A DNA stretch of 64,000 bases from Monarcha castaneiventris obscurior (lineage: Eukaryota; Chordata; Aves; Passeriformes; Monarchidae). The translations under genes were made by a program, and so were the position numbers. This document shows, one piece after another, positions 37,636-49,159 of this stretch (the stretch's first letter is position 1; every line of letters begins with the position of its first letter). The stretch covers positions 15,996,001 to 16,060,000 of the forward strand of contig JAMPIT010000174.1 of the NCBI GenBank assembly GCA_026261815.1, read 5' to 3'. Below the pieces are notes generated by a model. The model was not told the DNA's origin. It worked only from the letters and a program-made list of their open reading frames with translations, and searched no databases.

Positions 37636-37699
37636 TTTTCTGTGCTCCATCATGCTGGCATTATTCCTCAGCCTGCACTCAAGTTTCTGCATCTTCCAG
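37636..37699 (+). other. Possible small first coding exon (uncertain)
   Basis: A pyrimidine-rich CTTGTCTGCTTCAG can act as an acceptor at 37634-37635. An ATG at 37652 opens a 16-codon frame rich in Leu, Phe and Ser (MLALFLSLHSSFCIFQ) that ends in phase 0 at a strong donor, CTTCCAG followed by GTAAGG at 37700. The combination resembles a signal-peptide exon. A matching downstream exon was not found, and short ATG-plus-donor combinations arise by chance in 64 kb. Confidence 0.15.
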
Positions 37700-40403
37700 G
37701 TAAGGAAAACACAAGGGAAAGATATTTAACAATCATGGAAAAGAAAGAAATTACAATAATAGGGCCTATTTGATAAATCATTCTAATTCCTTGATAGTTC
37801 AGAAGAATTTCTGCCTCATCAGACTGTTTACAACTCTATCACTCTGATTTATCTGAAAGTATGGATATCTCATGCCATGTGAGTACACATTTCAGAACTA
37901 GTTCCTCTCCTCACCGCTTCAATGGCTAGCTTGGAAACAGGATCATGCCATGGGATATTGCATAACTATTGGCAATAGCTAATGACAGTCACCTGATGAG
38001 GTAGTTCCAGGCAGTAAACAAAGACATAACAGTTGCCCAAGTGAAGGAGGTCTTATATTAATTAGCCCCATACAACACAGTAGCCTTATCAAGCTGTAGG
38101 GTGGCCTAAAAGCTACTTAAGCTCCCACTCATTGTGTAATGATGGCACAGTGGGCAGAATCCACCACCTTCCTCAGGGCCCCTGCCAACAGAAACATTAT
38201 GCATCAGGATTAAAATGTGTTTTAATTATTTGCTGAAGGTCAGCCTGACAGTGTGGCCATTAAGTATACACATACACGTACAGACACACATAACTTTATT
38301 CCTATAGAATTAAAAACACGAGAAATTGGATATTGGCACACCTGTGTTCTATAAGGATGAAGAGGGAACTTCAAAAGGCTGGTTTGAGTTTCAGGAAAAC
38401 ACTCCAAGCCTTTGAGGTAAAATTCATCTGCCCTAACTTGGACGTCTTAAAACTAAACAACTAAGTCTGAGCTCGTCACTCCAAGCTCCCTTTGAGGGGA
38501 GAAATGGGCATCTCCAGAGTGTAATTCATCTTGTCCCATCATAGGTGCTTGAGATAGATTGGATGAGTCACTCCCTGGAGGTGCCCTCGAGTCTCTGCTG
38601 ACTCTGAGGAGACCCTAGCTCAGATTTAGACGTTTAAATTTTCTGATACATAACACTGAGTGAAATGAATTCCACCCTTATATCCTCCTCTCAGGTTTGG
38701 TTCCAGCCCCTTCACAGCCAATTGGTGTTCACATGGAAAATGTAGAACAGGGTCAATGAGTACCTGGGGCTTTTCTGCTACTTTTCCCACTAGTAGGACA
38801 GAGTTCCAGAAATAAAGTGGCACAAGAATAGGAAGGAAAAGAACAACTCCTTCCTCCCAAAAACCAGGCACACTTTGTGACATTCTGTAATTTAGTGAAT
38901 GAGGGACTTGCTGGCAGGACCTTCTCCATTTGATATTTCCTCACTGAACCTCAGTTCGCAGACCTCTATTTCAGCAGGTGAGTAATGTCTTTGACTCCAG
39001 GAAGATCACAGGGCTGGTGAAAGTTGAGTACACACATAAATGTTTTCAGGATCAGGCACATATAAATTAATTAGAATTACGTATTTAAATAGCTTTGTGG
39101 ATCTTGGCCTTTGTTCATAAACTTCATCATCTGAGGCCTGAGCCTGCAACCTTCACAGAATATGATACCAGACGTTCATTTTCCATTTGGAAGGGTGATG
39201 CTGAGGAGGAAGGGGATAAGGAAGGAAGACACATTTACAGTTTTGACTGGAGAGTGTGATCACGATGTTAGTGGCAAGATTTTTAGATTGTTCCTGAGAT
39301 ATTTCTATTTTTGTAAAAAATGCTGGAAACATTATTTCAGGGAGAAAAAAAAAATTGCAAAGTGTTTGCCAGAGGAGGTCTGAGCTTTGAAAGGAGATGA
39401 GGGTACTCTTTGCATTTCTATGCATTTATTTGCATAAATACACAGAAACTGGGGGGAACACACAGCAACTTTCTGCCTATTTCTAGTCAAGCTGCTAAGT
39501 CACTCATGAATCTGCTTTAACTGTAATAAATTTTAACTGTATAGAATTAGCTTTGCATAGACCTTTCATGTAAAGACTATTTCTGTTCTGTTTGCACAGG
39601 ACTTAGAACAAAAAATAATAAAAGCAAAAACACAGGCACACAAAAAAAATCTATTTTCTGTGCCCAAATCAATGGAAAGTAGAGAAAGCACAATAATTTA
39701 CCCTCTCTCATCTCACAGAAAACCCTTTTCTCCACATTTCAGAAGAGTTAGGTCTTGTAAAGAGTCCCTCTCTACCACTTTCCTATTTCTCAATTTAAAA
39801 TGAGAACTTCAAGGTCAGTGGAAAGCAGTAACATAAAAGCACCCAACTCTTGTTAATGCAGCCTGGAATAGTGGGTGGGCCATCTCTCAGGTGAGAAAAG
39901 GCAAGCTGCAAAGCAAATACCTGAGGTGACTTCTCCTTGTTTGAGTCTGCTACCCTTAGGGCTGTGTTCTTTTGGCTGGGGATATCTGTTGATCTTACCT
40001 CTTAACAGTAATTATGCCAGACAGCTTTTTGGCTTTCAGTTCTGCTCCATAGGTAACATAAATCATACAAATTATTACTACAATGCTAAACTATAATTAC
40101 CCACAGACCCTGACATGCTAAAAGGTGTATTAATTTGATAATATAATAAATACGTTACTGCATAAAACTATAATTATTGCTTCAAAATTGACACTTATAC
40201 CAGCTTGATTTTCTTTGCCAGCAGGCAACTCAATTGTACATTGACCAATACCAGAAATGTTATTTGAATTTAGTGAGACACACTGAAATGTAATTTGGTA
40301 ACGTGGGAGGACTCTCTTAAAGGAAAATGTCACTAGAGTTAGTTTGGGTTTTGGAAGTTATAATTCCATAAAGCAATAAATTACTCTGTAGTTCAAGAGG
40401 AAA

Positions 40404-40483
40404 AACATATCTGACAAATAGCCCAGGAAATGAGAATAATATCAACATATCTATCAAATAGCCCAGGAAAAGGGAACAATATC
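40404..40483. repeat. 40-bp imperfect tandem duplication
   Basis: Units 40404-40443 and 40444-40483 share AACATATCT, CAAATAGCCCAGGAAA and AATATC and differ at about five positions. A partial third start (AACAAAAT) follows. Confidence 0.9.
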
Positions 40484-42375
40484 AACAAAATACCTAAAAT
40501 GTTACCAATGGGGAAAATAATTCACAGAATAACGTAAACAAACCCTTATTTATGTTGCTTCTAATGTTGTTGGAGGAAAAAAATAAAAGTGACTGACACT
40601 ATAGGAGAAAATTCTACTTTTTTTTTGCATGGAAAAACTGACAAACATATCTGTGGGAAAGACCGAGGTCCCAATTCTGCAACTGTTTGGGTGTGGACAA
40701 CCCCTGGCACAGCTCCCAGGTTTGTTTTATTCAGTAACTGCCTAATGTAAAATACATAAACAAGCCTGGGAACAGAGGTCATAATCCAGACCTGCTCCTT
40801 CTCAGTCCGGCAGCCCAACTGCTGTAACACCAACTCAGGATCCTGTTTCTCAATTTCTTTATATTTTGTGTCTTCCACATGGTCAATAGAAACTTACAGG
40901 AAGGGAGTCTTATATGTTCAAGTCTTCTTAAAGTCAGTACAAATATGAGCTCGCCTCTTGCTCCTGCTTGACCCCTTCAGCTGGTGAATGTGCAGGAATC
41001 AGTCACACACACCTCTGCTGGGCTATGTGGAAATTATATTTACACACTGAGTGGTTTTTATGACAGTTTCTCTTTGAGTTTCTTATTGTTATTAGGATCT
41101 TAAAATTTGTAGCTAAAGGAAATCTTCAAAAGTATTTGTTCCCAAGTTTTCTTTAACAACCTGAATACTGGTGATTTTTCAAGTTCTTCCCCCATTTTTT
41201 GCCCTGTTTATTCTCTGGCTTGAAAAAGGAGGCGGGGGAAGTATCAAAGGATAAGGGAATATCAAGTTTATTTCAAGTTTTCATTTCTGGGTGGTATTGC
41301 TATACTTTAACTTCATATATTTACACTTACACCGGTTGCCATAGGCATACTCTGTATTCAAAGGACAGCTATAGGCATCTTTGGAAGAGCTAAATCAGAG
41401 GATCTTCCTTCTGCAGGTGTTTCCACTACAAAAAAAAATGAGACTATGATGATTACCTCAGTAAGCCTCATACAAAATTTCTAGGGTTTTTTTTCCATTA
41501 CCAAGGTAGAAATAAAGGTAGGGGAAGAATTGCTCAGAAGGAAGAAGTGAAAAATGAAGAAATGGAAAAGAAAATTATTAGAATATTAATATAACAAAAG
41601 TACCTGAAAACAGCTTATTTTCTTTTCTTTGATAAAATATCTGTAATTGCATTTGTTGAAAAATCTTAAAAGTGTCTCCATGAATATTTGTTTTAGAATA
41701 CTTAAAAAAAAATCAACAATAAAAATTTATAGGGGGAAGGTTAATTTGGTATCAAAAACATTTCCCACTGAACAAAAAACCTCATTTCAATACCCTTGAT
41801 TCTGTCAAGAAGGGATTTATTCTCTACCTACTTGCAAGATATTTCCAAATGTGAGGAATGTTATGAAGATACATATTGTGAAGAATCTTCATTATCGTTC
41901 TTGAGACCACACAAAGGAGTGAAAAGGCCCTGGTTCTCTGTATGCAAATATCTGTTTAACTTCTGTGTAAATAGTCTTAACAAGGTTGCACTTAAGGGTC
42001 AGTGAAAATGAAAGTTGTGCAGCTTTATCATTACCTTTAGCTGTTGCTCCTCCCCTGGTCAGGCTGAATGACGCAAACAGGTCACTGAAACAGCTTGGCA
42101 GACACTCTTCACCTGACCTAGTGCATGTATTATGTAGGGCTTTATTGACATGGTTCTCCTCAAATGCCAGTTTGGAATGTATTAATAGCTTTGGCAGAGC
42201 TTCTGGTGACTTTCATCCAGTTGGAACAAAAGGTGAACTGTGTGAGGAGAGCAGGAACAGAAGATTTTCACAGTACCACCACTATTTTCAGTGAAACATG
42301 AGCTGAAAAATCACCATTGATGCTGAGATCTGGGTAGAATTATTGGCCAAAACTGAAAAAACATTGGGGCAAAAG

Positions 42376-42393
42376 AAAAAAAAAAAAAAAAAA
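42376..42393. repeat. Poly(A) run (18 A)
   Basis: Uninterrupted A run followed by GAAAAGAAA. No retrocopy body is recognisable upstream. Confidence 0.85.
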
Positions 42394-42570
42394 GAAAAGA
42401 AACCATAAAAGTATATGGTAGTTTGGTACAGCAGATGTGAAACAGGCTGCTGGAATATGTTGCCTAACTTGGAAAAAAATATTAGGACCTAAATCTGGAG
42501 GTATAAAGACTATCTTTGTTAAATTCTTAGAGAACTCCAGCTACTGCATGCTGGAGCCTGGAGAATCCTG

Positions 42571-42947
42571 GAATCATAGAATTGAAAAAGCCCTCTAAGA
42601 GCCCAGTCACTACCCCTTTGGTACCTTTACCAATGTGGAGCATTGCCAAGCCCACAATGTCCCCCAGCATCACATCTACATGTCTTAAATACTCTGGGGA
42701 TGGTCACTCAGCAGCTTCCCTGGGCACCCTGTTCCAATGCCTGACAACCCTTTTGGTGAAGAGATTATTCCTATTACCCAATCTAAACTACCCGTAGCAT
42801 TACCTGGGGCCATTTCATTTTGTCTTACAGCTTGTTTTTTGGGAGAAAAGCCCAACCCCCATGTGTCTACAGCCTCCTGTCGGGTAGTTGTAGAGAGCAA
42901 GAAAGTTCCCCCTGAACCTCCTTTCCTCCAGGCTAAACAAGGTGAAT
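42571..42947 (-). mobile_element. CR1 LINE 3' end, minus strand
   Basis: GAATCATAGAATTGAAAAAG, GCATCACATCTACATGTC, TTAAATACTCTGGGGATGG, CAGCTTCCCTGGGCACCCTG, CCAATGCCTGACAACCC, ATTACCCAATCTAAACTACC and CTCCTTTCCTCCAGGCTAAA match the CR1 subfamily also seen at 13421-13828, 5'-truncated at about 380 bp. Confidence 0.93.
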
Positions 42948-43039
42948 TCGAATAATTTTCCAAATTGCAGGGTACATGAATGTGTTTTTTGACTGAATTT
43001 TTTAGTCCTTCAGCACATAGATACTCTTGGTTTCAGCAA

Positions 43040-43460
43040 ATTGCTTGTTTGAATGCACATGCTGACGGTAAATATGATGTTACAGAAAGCCTTAACCTAT
43101 TTACCTGTCTTAGGTCTTTCCTATGTAAGTGATTATTGCAATCATTTTGATGAATCATGTTGTTTGATAGAAATAACAGTTTACGTACACAACTGGAATT
43201 TCCTTTTCCTCCTAGAGTAGTTTGGGGGAAGGAGGAAAGAAAATAAAAAGGTATTTGTGATTACTTAAATCTATCTTTTTAATAATGTGGTAGACAGTCA
43301 GCAATGATGATGTGATTCATTACTTACCTATAATGTTAATTATACATTATTAGCTGTTTCACTGTATGATAGCTGGCAATTGGTGATATGATTCATAAAG
43401 TGCTATTGTTAAGCCAATCTGAAAATCTGTTTGATTTAGGTTAAAAGAAAGGGTGATAGG
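43040..43460. promoter_or_regulatory. Candidate conserved non-coding element (unproven)
   Basis: Dense AT-rich core motifs: TGATTATTGCAATCATTTTG (a near-palindromic GATTATTGCAATCA-type core), TTAATTATACATTATTAGC, CAATTGGTGATATGATTC and CTATTGTTAAG. This motif mix is typical of developmental enhancers, but the call rests only on motif density. Confidence 0.2.
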
Positions 43461-43520
43461 TCATAAGAAGTTGAAAAAAAAAGAGAGAGGGAGAGAATAA
43501 AGAAAAGACACCGACATAAT

Positions 43521-44042
43521 TTGCGGTTCTATTTTTATATGAACAACAAGGTTTACAGTGAAGAGCTGTTGGATACAGTTTCGGTGAGCAAGGATTTTGC
43601 AGAGAGATTAGATCAGTTACAAATTGCTAAATCTGATGACTTAGATAAAAATTTAACCAGAGGCTTTGAAAGAAGTAGAACATGTTTCTGTGGAGAAGTG
43701 ATTGCCCCGTACTTCCGAGATAGAGCTAATCAGAGCAGGCCGCACTGGCTGTACCCTCAGCAAAAACTGAACAGGGAAGAAATCATTCATTTGAGAATGG
43801 AGATCATTTCCAGGTGTAACAGACTGAAAACTGCATTTCACTCTCCAAATGCACCCAATATTTTGGGGAACCCCCAGAAGGCAGTCCTGCAACTCCACTA
43901 TAATGTGTTCCCTTCCAAAATATCCCTATCAGATCTGTGTTCCCAGCTGAATAAACTGAATAAAACAATTGTTCCCTCCTCCACAGTCTTTGTAAGATTC
44001 CAAAACCTTTTCCCATTTCCACAGAAAAACCACCAACTTTAA
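43521..44042 (+). CDS. Uncharacterised ORF, possible exon or chance frame
   Basis: This is the longest open frame in the window. It opens at a TTG, with the first ATG at 43539 in a poor context (TAT before, A after), giving about 167 codons from that ATG. The first 90 or so residues are unusually mixed and charged (SEELLDT, DFAERLDQLQ, KSDDLDKNL, then FCGEVIAPYFRDRANQ and LNREEIIHLRMEII). The last third is Leu, Asn, Phe and Pro rich and looks random. A possible donor, CCAG followed by GTGTAA, lies at 43812-43815, near where the composition changes. No domain, signal peptide or membrane segment is recognisable, and I do not know the protein. It sits just downstream of a candidate conserved stretch. 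Alternatives are an exon, a decayed retrocopy or chance; assuming roughly 60% AT, a frame this long is unlikely but not excluded by chance in 64 kb. Confidence 0.15.
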   Translation: MRFYFYMNNKVYSEELLDTVSVSKDFAERLDQLQIAKSDDLDKNLTRGFERSRTCFCGEVIAPYFRDRANQSRPHWLYPQQKLNREEIIHLRMEIISRCNRLKTAFHSPNAPNILGNPQKAVLQLHYNVFPSKISLSDLCSQLNKLNKTIVPSSTVFVRFQNLFPFPQKNHQL

Positions 44043-44917
44043 CCAACCACTTAAAAAACCCAAAGAAAACAGAGATTGCCCAGAGATAGCAAATACTCCC
44101 AAGGTTAAACATTCATTCCAGACTGGTTCATATCTGCACTTTATCTGAGCTAGGAAGAGAAATTGAAGCTTCATCCTTCTTGCTCCAGCAGGCAGCAACT
44201 TGGGCAGAGTGGACCTCATCCTTTCTCTCATGCAAGTCAAAAGTGAGTTATAGATCTGAGCTTCTGCTTCCCAGTAAGGGCACTGTCCATAAAGGCCCAT
44301 ATCACAAACATATTTCAGTTCCTAGGAGTAAATACTACCTGGTTAAAAACAATTTGTCAAAAAAGTAATAAATCTACTAAAAAAAAATAGAAATCAAAGT
44401 AGTAAAATAATTCAAACAAATATTTTTTCCTTCATTAATTTTAATATCCCTGAAACTCTTAGGGGAAACAGTTAAGATTAAAGTTATTGTCACATTGTTC
44501 TCAAAGGGATTTATGTCTTCTCTTATCCCAGCTAACACTCCAAAGGAATAAGATAAATCACCCTGACCACACAGTTCCCTCATCCATTTCCTCATATACC
44601 CAGCTCTTCTGTGCAGCAACAACCCTTATCCCAATCTGTTCAGAGAAGGCAAGAGAAGTGCTGTGTTTCCAGAACTTCGATTGCATTAAAATACATGACC
44701 TAGAAATGCTTCATGAAAATTTTCGGGCTATTTGCTGCTATGTCTTAGTTCTTAAGGCAATAGTTTTGTGGGACAAAGATAGACCTGGGAGCTAGGAATT
44801 CCTGAGTACTGTCTCCAGCACTGTCTTGACTGTCTATTGCCTACATATCACAGTGATTGTGTGATTTATTTATAAAACATAGATTAGATTAACTCAAACA
44901 AGATTAAATTAGATAGA

Positions 44918-45050
44918 ACAAGTCACTTAAACTCTCGCTGACTGTTTCCTCATCTGTAAACCGGTGATATCTGTATTTACCTATTACATGGTGACTGTGA
45001 GGATTACTTAATCTCCCTAAAGAATTATCATGATTATCATTAATCTGGAA
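44918..45050 (+). repeat. Old MIR/CORE-SINE-like fossil, plus strand
   Basis: AACAAGTCACTTAAACTCTC, GTTTCCTCATCTGTAAACCG, GTGATATCTGTATTTACCTA and GACTGTGAGGATTACTTAAT follow the MIR order (GGCAAGTCACTTAACCTCTC, CAGTTTCCTCATCTGTAAAA, ATAATAGTACCTACC, TTGTGAGGATTAAATGA). This is the clearest MIR-like remnant in the window. Confidence 0.72.
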
Positions 45051-46572
45051 CACACAAAACAAGTCCCGATAAGGAAACAAGCTTGTGATTCAGTTGAGGT
45101 GGAGTAAAGGTACCAAAGCAATTCTTCTGCTGATCTGATAGTCAAGCATTCTTGATAAAGGTTTTGGGATGGCTTTATTTCATATTAGGCATCTAAAATA
45201 CAATGTTTAATATAAGATAGCTGTCTAAATTCCTTCTGTGGTCCAAATATGTGTAGATGGATGTCATGCATTAAATGAGTCAATAACATCATGATTCTGG
45301 GATGAATCACCTAATGGATTTCTCTTCATTATCTGTAGAGGGAGCCTGGACAACTAGGCAAGATATATTTTAGATAGTCAATGTTATGTGAGACCAAAGT
45401 GAAGGATTTAGTAACTTGCTTGAAGGACTACAGCCACATGACACGTTCTGCCCACACAGGAGCAGAGTAACAATCAGTACCAGTTTGCTCCCAAATTCTT
45501 GTCATCACATTCCTGCATCCTGAAACTTTACCATCCATTTTGCAGTCCACAAGACCCTATGATAGCTTTGAGAAATAAAATTTAAATTTTCTTTTAGTTA
45601 AGATAACATATCAAAATGTCCCATATTACAGCATGGTTAAATATTTTGTATAAGGACCCCCTCTATTTGACGGCAGGGAGAACAGAGGGGAACTATTTGG
45701 GGTAAATTGTGTTTCCTAGCTGATCTGTTCTTTTGGGAAGGGGCAGGAGCTGTTCCTGGAAGAAGTCACTCCCTTTTGGAGTCTTTTGCACAACAGGTGA
45801 TTAAGACTAATTTCTTCCCTCTGGAATTTCTTTTCTGCTCCACAATGGAGTGCAGGTCCTCCTGTAAGACTTTCCACCCCAACTCTTCTCTTCTTAAGAC
45901 TAATGCCCCCTCCCTCTTCTGATAACAACTCAGATTTGTTCCAGAGTAAACCTAACAGCAGAAAATCCTGTGTCTGCCAGAAAGAAATAAGGAATATCTC
46001 CCACTTTGGCTCCTGCTCTAAAAGAGAGACCAAAGGACATAGAAAAAAAGGTAGAGGATGTGAGGCTGCAGTGGGGACAGGCATGGAGTGGGGCTGAGAG
46101 GAGCCTTGTTGCACAGGTTGAGCCAGAGCTGGGCTCAGGTTGGGGTCACAAACACTTCAGCCTGAAATGCTCGTGAGTAGTTTGGTCTCACACAAATGTA
46201 GAGCTGCAGCAGTGCCGTGGTGCAGCTATATCACCTACCAGGTCTGCTCAAAAGCAAGAAGGAATTTCTCTTCCAGAGCACTTTAACAAAATCTGATCAG
46301 GGATGCTGACACGTTTTGTGTGTATGTTGGGGGCCAGAAGTGAGAAACACCTTCTCAGCGAGGGAGGGAGCTGGAAGAAAACAGTGAATATAAGCAGGTG
46401 GGGGCAGGCTAAGATTTACCTCCCCTTAGCAAGGCTCAGCTGCAGAAAGGCTTTTAGGTTAGATCTAAAGCTTTTCTGAGTCAAGAGGAAAGCAGCTATT
46501 GATGTAAAGCAAAATATGTGGGTGAAGGTTATAGGAATGTTCCTTGTGAAGAAAAAAATGATGCAAAAACCT

Positions 46573-46602
46573 ACATATATATATAGATATAGATATAGAT
46601 AT
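46573..46602. repeat. TA and ATAGAT microsatellite
   Basis: TA units pass into three copies of a six-base GATATA unit. Confidence 0.85.
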
Positions 46603-47338
46603 TTGTGCAGTGAGCTCTTTAAAAGCCAGTGTTTCTTCATAAGAACAATAGCAAAAAGAGCAATAGGATTGAGCAGACTTTTAGAAGTTCTAGAAGCCAA
46701 AACATGGCTGGCCTTTAATTTGTTATAATCTTAGAATAGGGGAGGAAAAAATCTTCCTAAGCCTAAACTATCTCTTTGTTTTTCTTAGCAAAAGGAAAAC
46801 CGTTTCAGATAAAATAGAAACCACCCTGAAAAGCCATCTGGAATTTGAAATTAATCCAGACTACCTGTGAGTAAGATGTGCAAAGAAGGGTCTGCCTTCA
46901 GTCGTGTCTTGTACTGAACTAAGAATGCTGTCAGCACTTAATAATGTTAGTAGTAATAGTTCTTTTCACACACCTTTTCACTTCTCAGTGTTGGCTGGGA
47001 CCAGAGCCTTTCCAAATGGAAACAGAGCGCACTAAAAATTACATTTTAAAAACAAAAACAAAAGAAAATCAAACAAACTGAGGCTATGCTGAAGTTTTCA
47101 GTCCTTCAGTCCAACTTTGAAAACTCATTAGTGGTAGATAGTTCAGATAAGGTATGAATGCAGATGTTACTGTGTTTATCTTCAGCAAAACCAAGTCCAA
47201 AATTTTACTAAAAAAAAAAAAATGGCTAGGCTCCTAAATCTGAATTTCAACATGTAAGAAAATGCCTTGATGGGTAAGAGCATGAAGACATGCAGCTTTT
47301 CTTGACCTTAATGAGATGTTCAAGGTACTTAACACTTT

Positions 47339-47485
47339 TGAAAATCAGGCCACAATTCAGCAAAGCATTTCAACATGTGTTTAACATTAAACACATATTA
47401 AATCAGATTAAAGCATATACTTAAGCACATTCCTGAACCAGGATCAATTTAAACATGTGCTTATGATCTTTGCTAAATAAGGTTC
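47339..47485. repeat. Palindromic ancient amniote repeat (DNA-transposon-like fossil)
   Basis: The left arm CAATTCAGCAAAGCATTTCA with ACATGTGTTTA (47353-47384) and the right arm TTTAAACATGTGCTTATGAT with CTTTGCTAAAT (47448-47477) are imperfect inverted repeats. The interior carries TACTTAAGCACATTCC. The motifs AATTCAGCAAAGCA and TTAAGCACATGC are ones I associate with an old palindromic repeat of reptiles and birds. The family name is not certain. Confidence 0.55.
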
Positions 47486-48412
47486 TCACTTAAGTTTCTA
47501 AATAAGGTTTTGAGAGCCTAAATTTAGTTTTTTTGATTTTATAAAACTTCAGTCTGTTTTGAATGAAATAAAAAATTAAGTGAAGGGGAAAATTCTTAAT
47601 ATCCCTATTTGGTTTGCTAATCATGTTTATCAGTGCTTGACAGACACCAGGTAACTAAAATTTTGAGACATTAAGGAGAAGTAAAAATATATATTGTTGG
47701 AAAATGTAGATTTTTCACATGCAATCTAATTTGGATTCCCTGCAAGTGTTTTATACCAGATATTTTGACCCAATACTATCCAAAATTAGAGACAAAAATG
47801 AATTTTCACTATGTTTTCTCTAATTTTGTCCATAATATGTCTATTGCTAAAATTGGCACAAGGAAAAAAAGAATTATTTTTCTCTCTCTTTATTTAATTT
47901 TTCCTCTATTTTCCTTTAACTTCTCTTTACTTATATTTTCTTGCTCTTGTAGGAGAACGAGCCACATTCCATCCCTTTCTGTTAACACACCTGCATACAT
48001 TTGAGTTTCTATCAACCTCCTGTCAGTCTACCAGTTGTGCAATTACATGTGTTAAGACAAAAGCAGTGTTGATGGCCACAATTTTGATTAGGGTAAGAGT
48101 GACTCACTGGGACAACAGCAATCCAGAGCATGTCCATGCACACGTTTGCATGGATGTGAGGCAGCCAAGGCAGCACACAGACACACAAATAAGATTGAGC
48201 AAGAAGGGTGAATTTGAAGTTTGTTAGCAGTTAGACACACAACATTCAAGCTGGATGGTAGCCAACCCCCCTCCATCGTCTCTGTCATTCCTGCAAGTTA
48301 GAGGACTGAAGTTCAAGCTGTGGGATAGTCCTTCCCTAAATATATTCCCTCTTTCTCCCTTTCTCATTGGAGTCCTGATATCATATCAGGACCTCATATC
48401 AAGTCCTGACGG

Positions 48413-48536
48413 CTTCACAGGCTGGATGGGGTTCTGAGCAACCTGGTCTAGTGAAAGGTGTCCCTGCCCATGGCAGGAGGGTTGGAACACAATGATCTTG
48501 AAGGTTCCTTGCAAACCAAAACTACTCCATGATCTC
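48413..48536 (+). mobile_element. CR1 LINE 3' end, plus strand
   Basis: CACAGGCTGGATGGGGTTCT, GAGCAACCTGGTCTAGTG, AAAGGTGTCCCTGCCCATGG, CAGGAGGGTTGGAACACAA, TGATCTTGAAGGTTCC and a worn tail (CTCCATGATCTC). Same subfamily type as 17565-17722; about 125 bp. Confidence 0.93.
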
Positions 48537-48699
48537 ATTATTTAACATGTGCATGTTTTCACCCTGTTTTAAATAGGGCGGTAATTGCAGGTAGGTTATC
48601 TCTGGATTAAAACTAAGTTTTCTGGAGGGGAGGTGCCCAGGGTTAAGTGCATTAGCACGTACTGCTTAATCATTTGCAAGCTGTAAATTCATTTTGTAG

Positions 48700-48910
48700 T
48701 TTATGCCACAATAACCTGTGTTCAAATTCATAGCCTTCCTTAAACTAGAGCAAATCCCTATGTGGACACACTAATTTCAGTTTTAGAGTGGCTTATCTCA
48801 GTTTATCGTAAACTTGTTCTGAATCAGCTTATGCTGAACAGGAATAAGCTTAATTTAAAATTGAAATAAAAGGATTAGGATAAATGAAATTGGTGTAAAA
48901 TCACACCTTT
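48700..48910. repeat. Possible ancient DNA-transposon relic (uncertain)
   Basis: TATGTGGACACACTAATTTC, GTGGCTTATCTCAGTTTATC, ATCAGCTTATGCTGAACAGG and AAATTGGTGTAAAATCACAC resemble old reptilian non-autonomous DNA transposons, in which TTAAGCTAAAC and GTGTAGACAC motifs recur. No clear terminal inverted repeat could be fixed by eye. Confidence 0.35.
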
Positions 48911-49159
48911 ATTTAAGCCAATACAGCTCTGTATGCAGATAAAAAACTAGGACTTGTGTTTATTTAAAAGTGAGTGTTAAAGAAAATAGAAAAATACAAT
49001 GAATAGGGCAAATATTTCCAAACCCTGTTGAGAGGATATTATAACAACAAAGAGTTAAAAATAATGCTATTTGAAAAGAACTATTCAAAATTGCCTAATC
49101 TCCATGGTTCAGAGCCTCTCCCATTCAGCCACATTAGACAGCAAGACCCTGCAGGCACT

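Larger units (their letters stand above)
36212..42570. other. Gene-free sequence with old SINE remnants
   Basis: Apart from the MIR-like fossil at 37176-37371, a 40-bp tandem duplication and a candidate exon at 37636-37699, I see no feature in this 6.3-kb stretch. Confidence 0.45.
42948..48412. other. Gene-free sequence with old repeat fossils
   Basis: Apart from the ORF at 43521-44042, a MIR-like fossil and a palindromic fossil, no gene is visible. Pyrimidine-rich DNA at 47880-47952 ends in a strong acceptor-like CTTGTAG. Region 45707-46114 has overlapping frames without known domains. Confidence 0.45.

Noticed and set aside
42376..42393. Poly(A) run as the end of a processed pseudogene
   Set aside because: The upstream DNA does not match any gene I recognise and no target-site duplication could be seen.
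45405..45510. Possible further MIR-like fossil (GTAACTTGCTTGAAGGACTA)
   Set aside because: Only one short block resembles MIR; too little to call.
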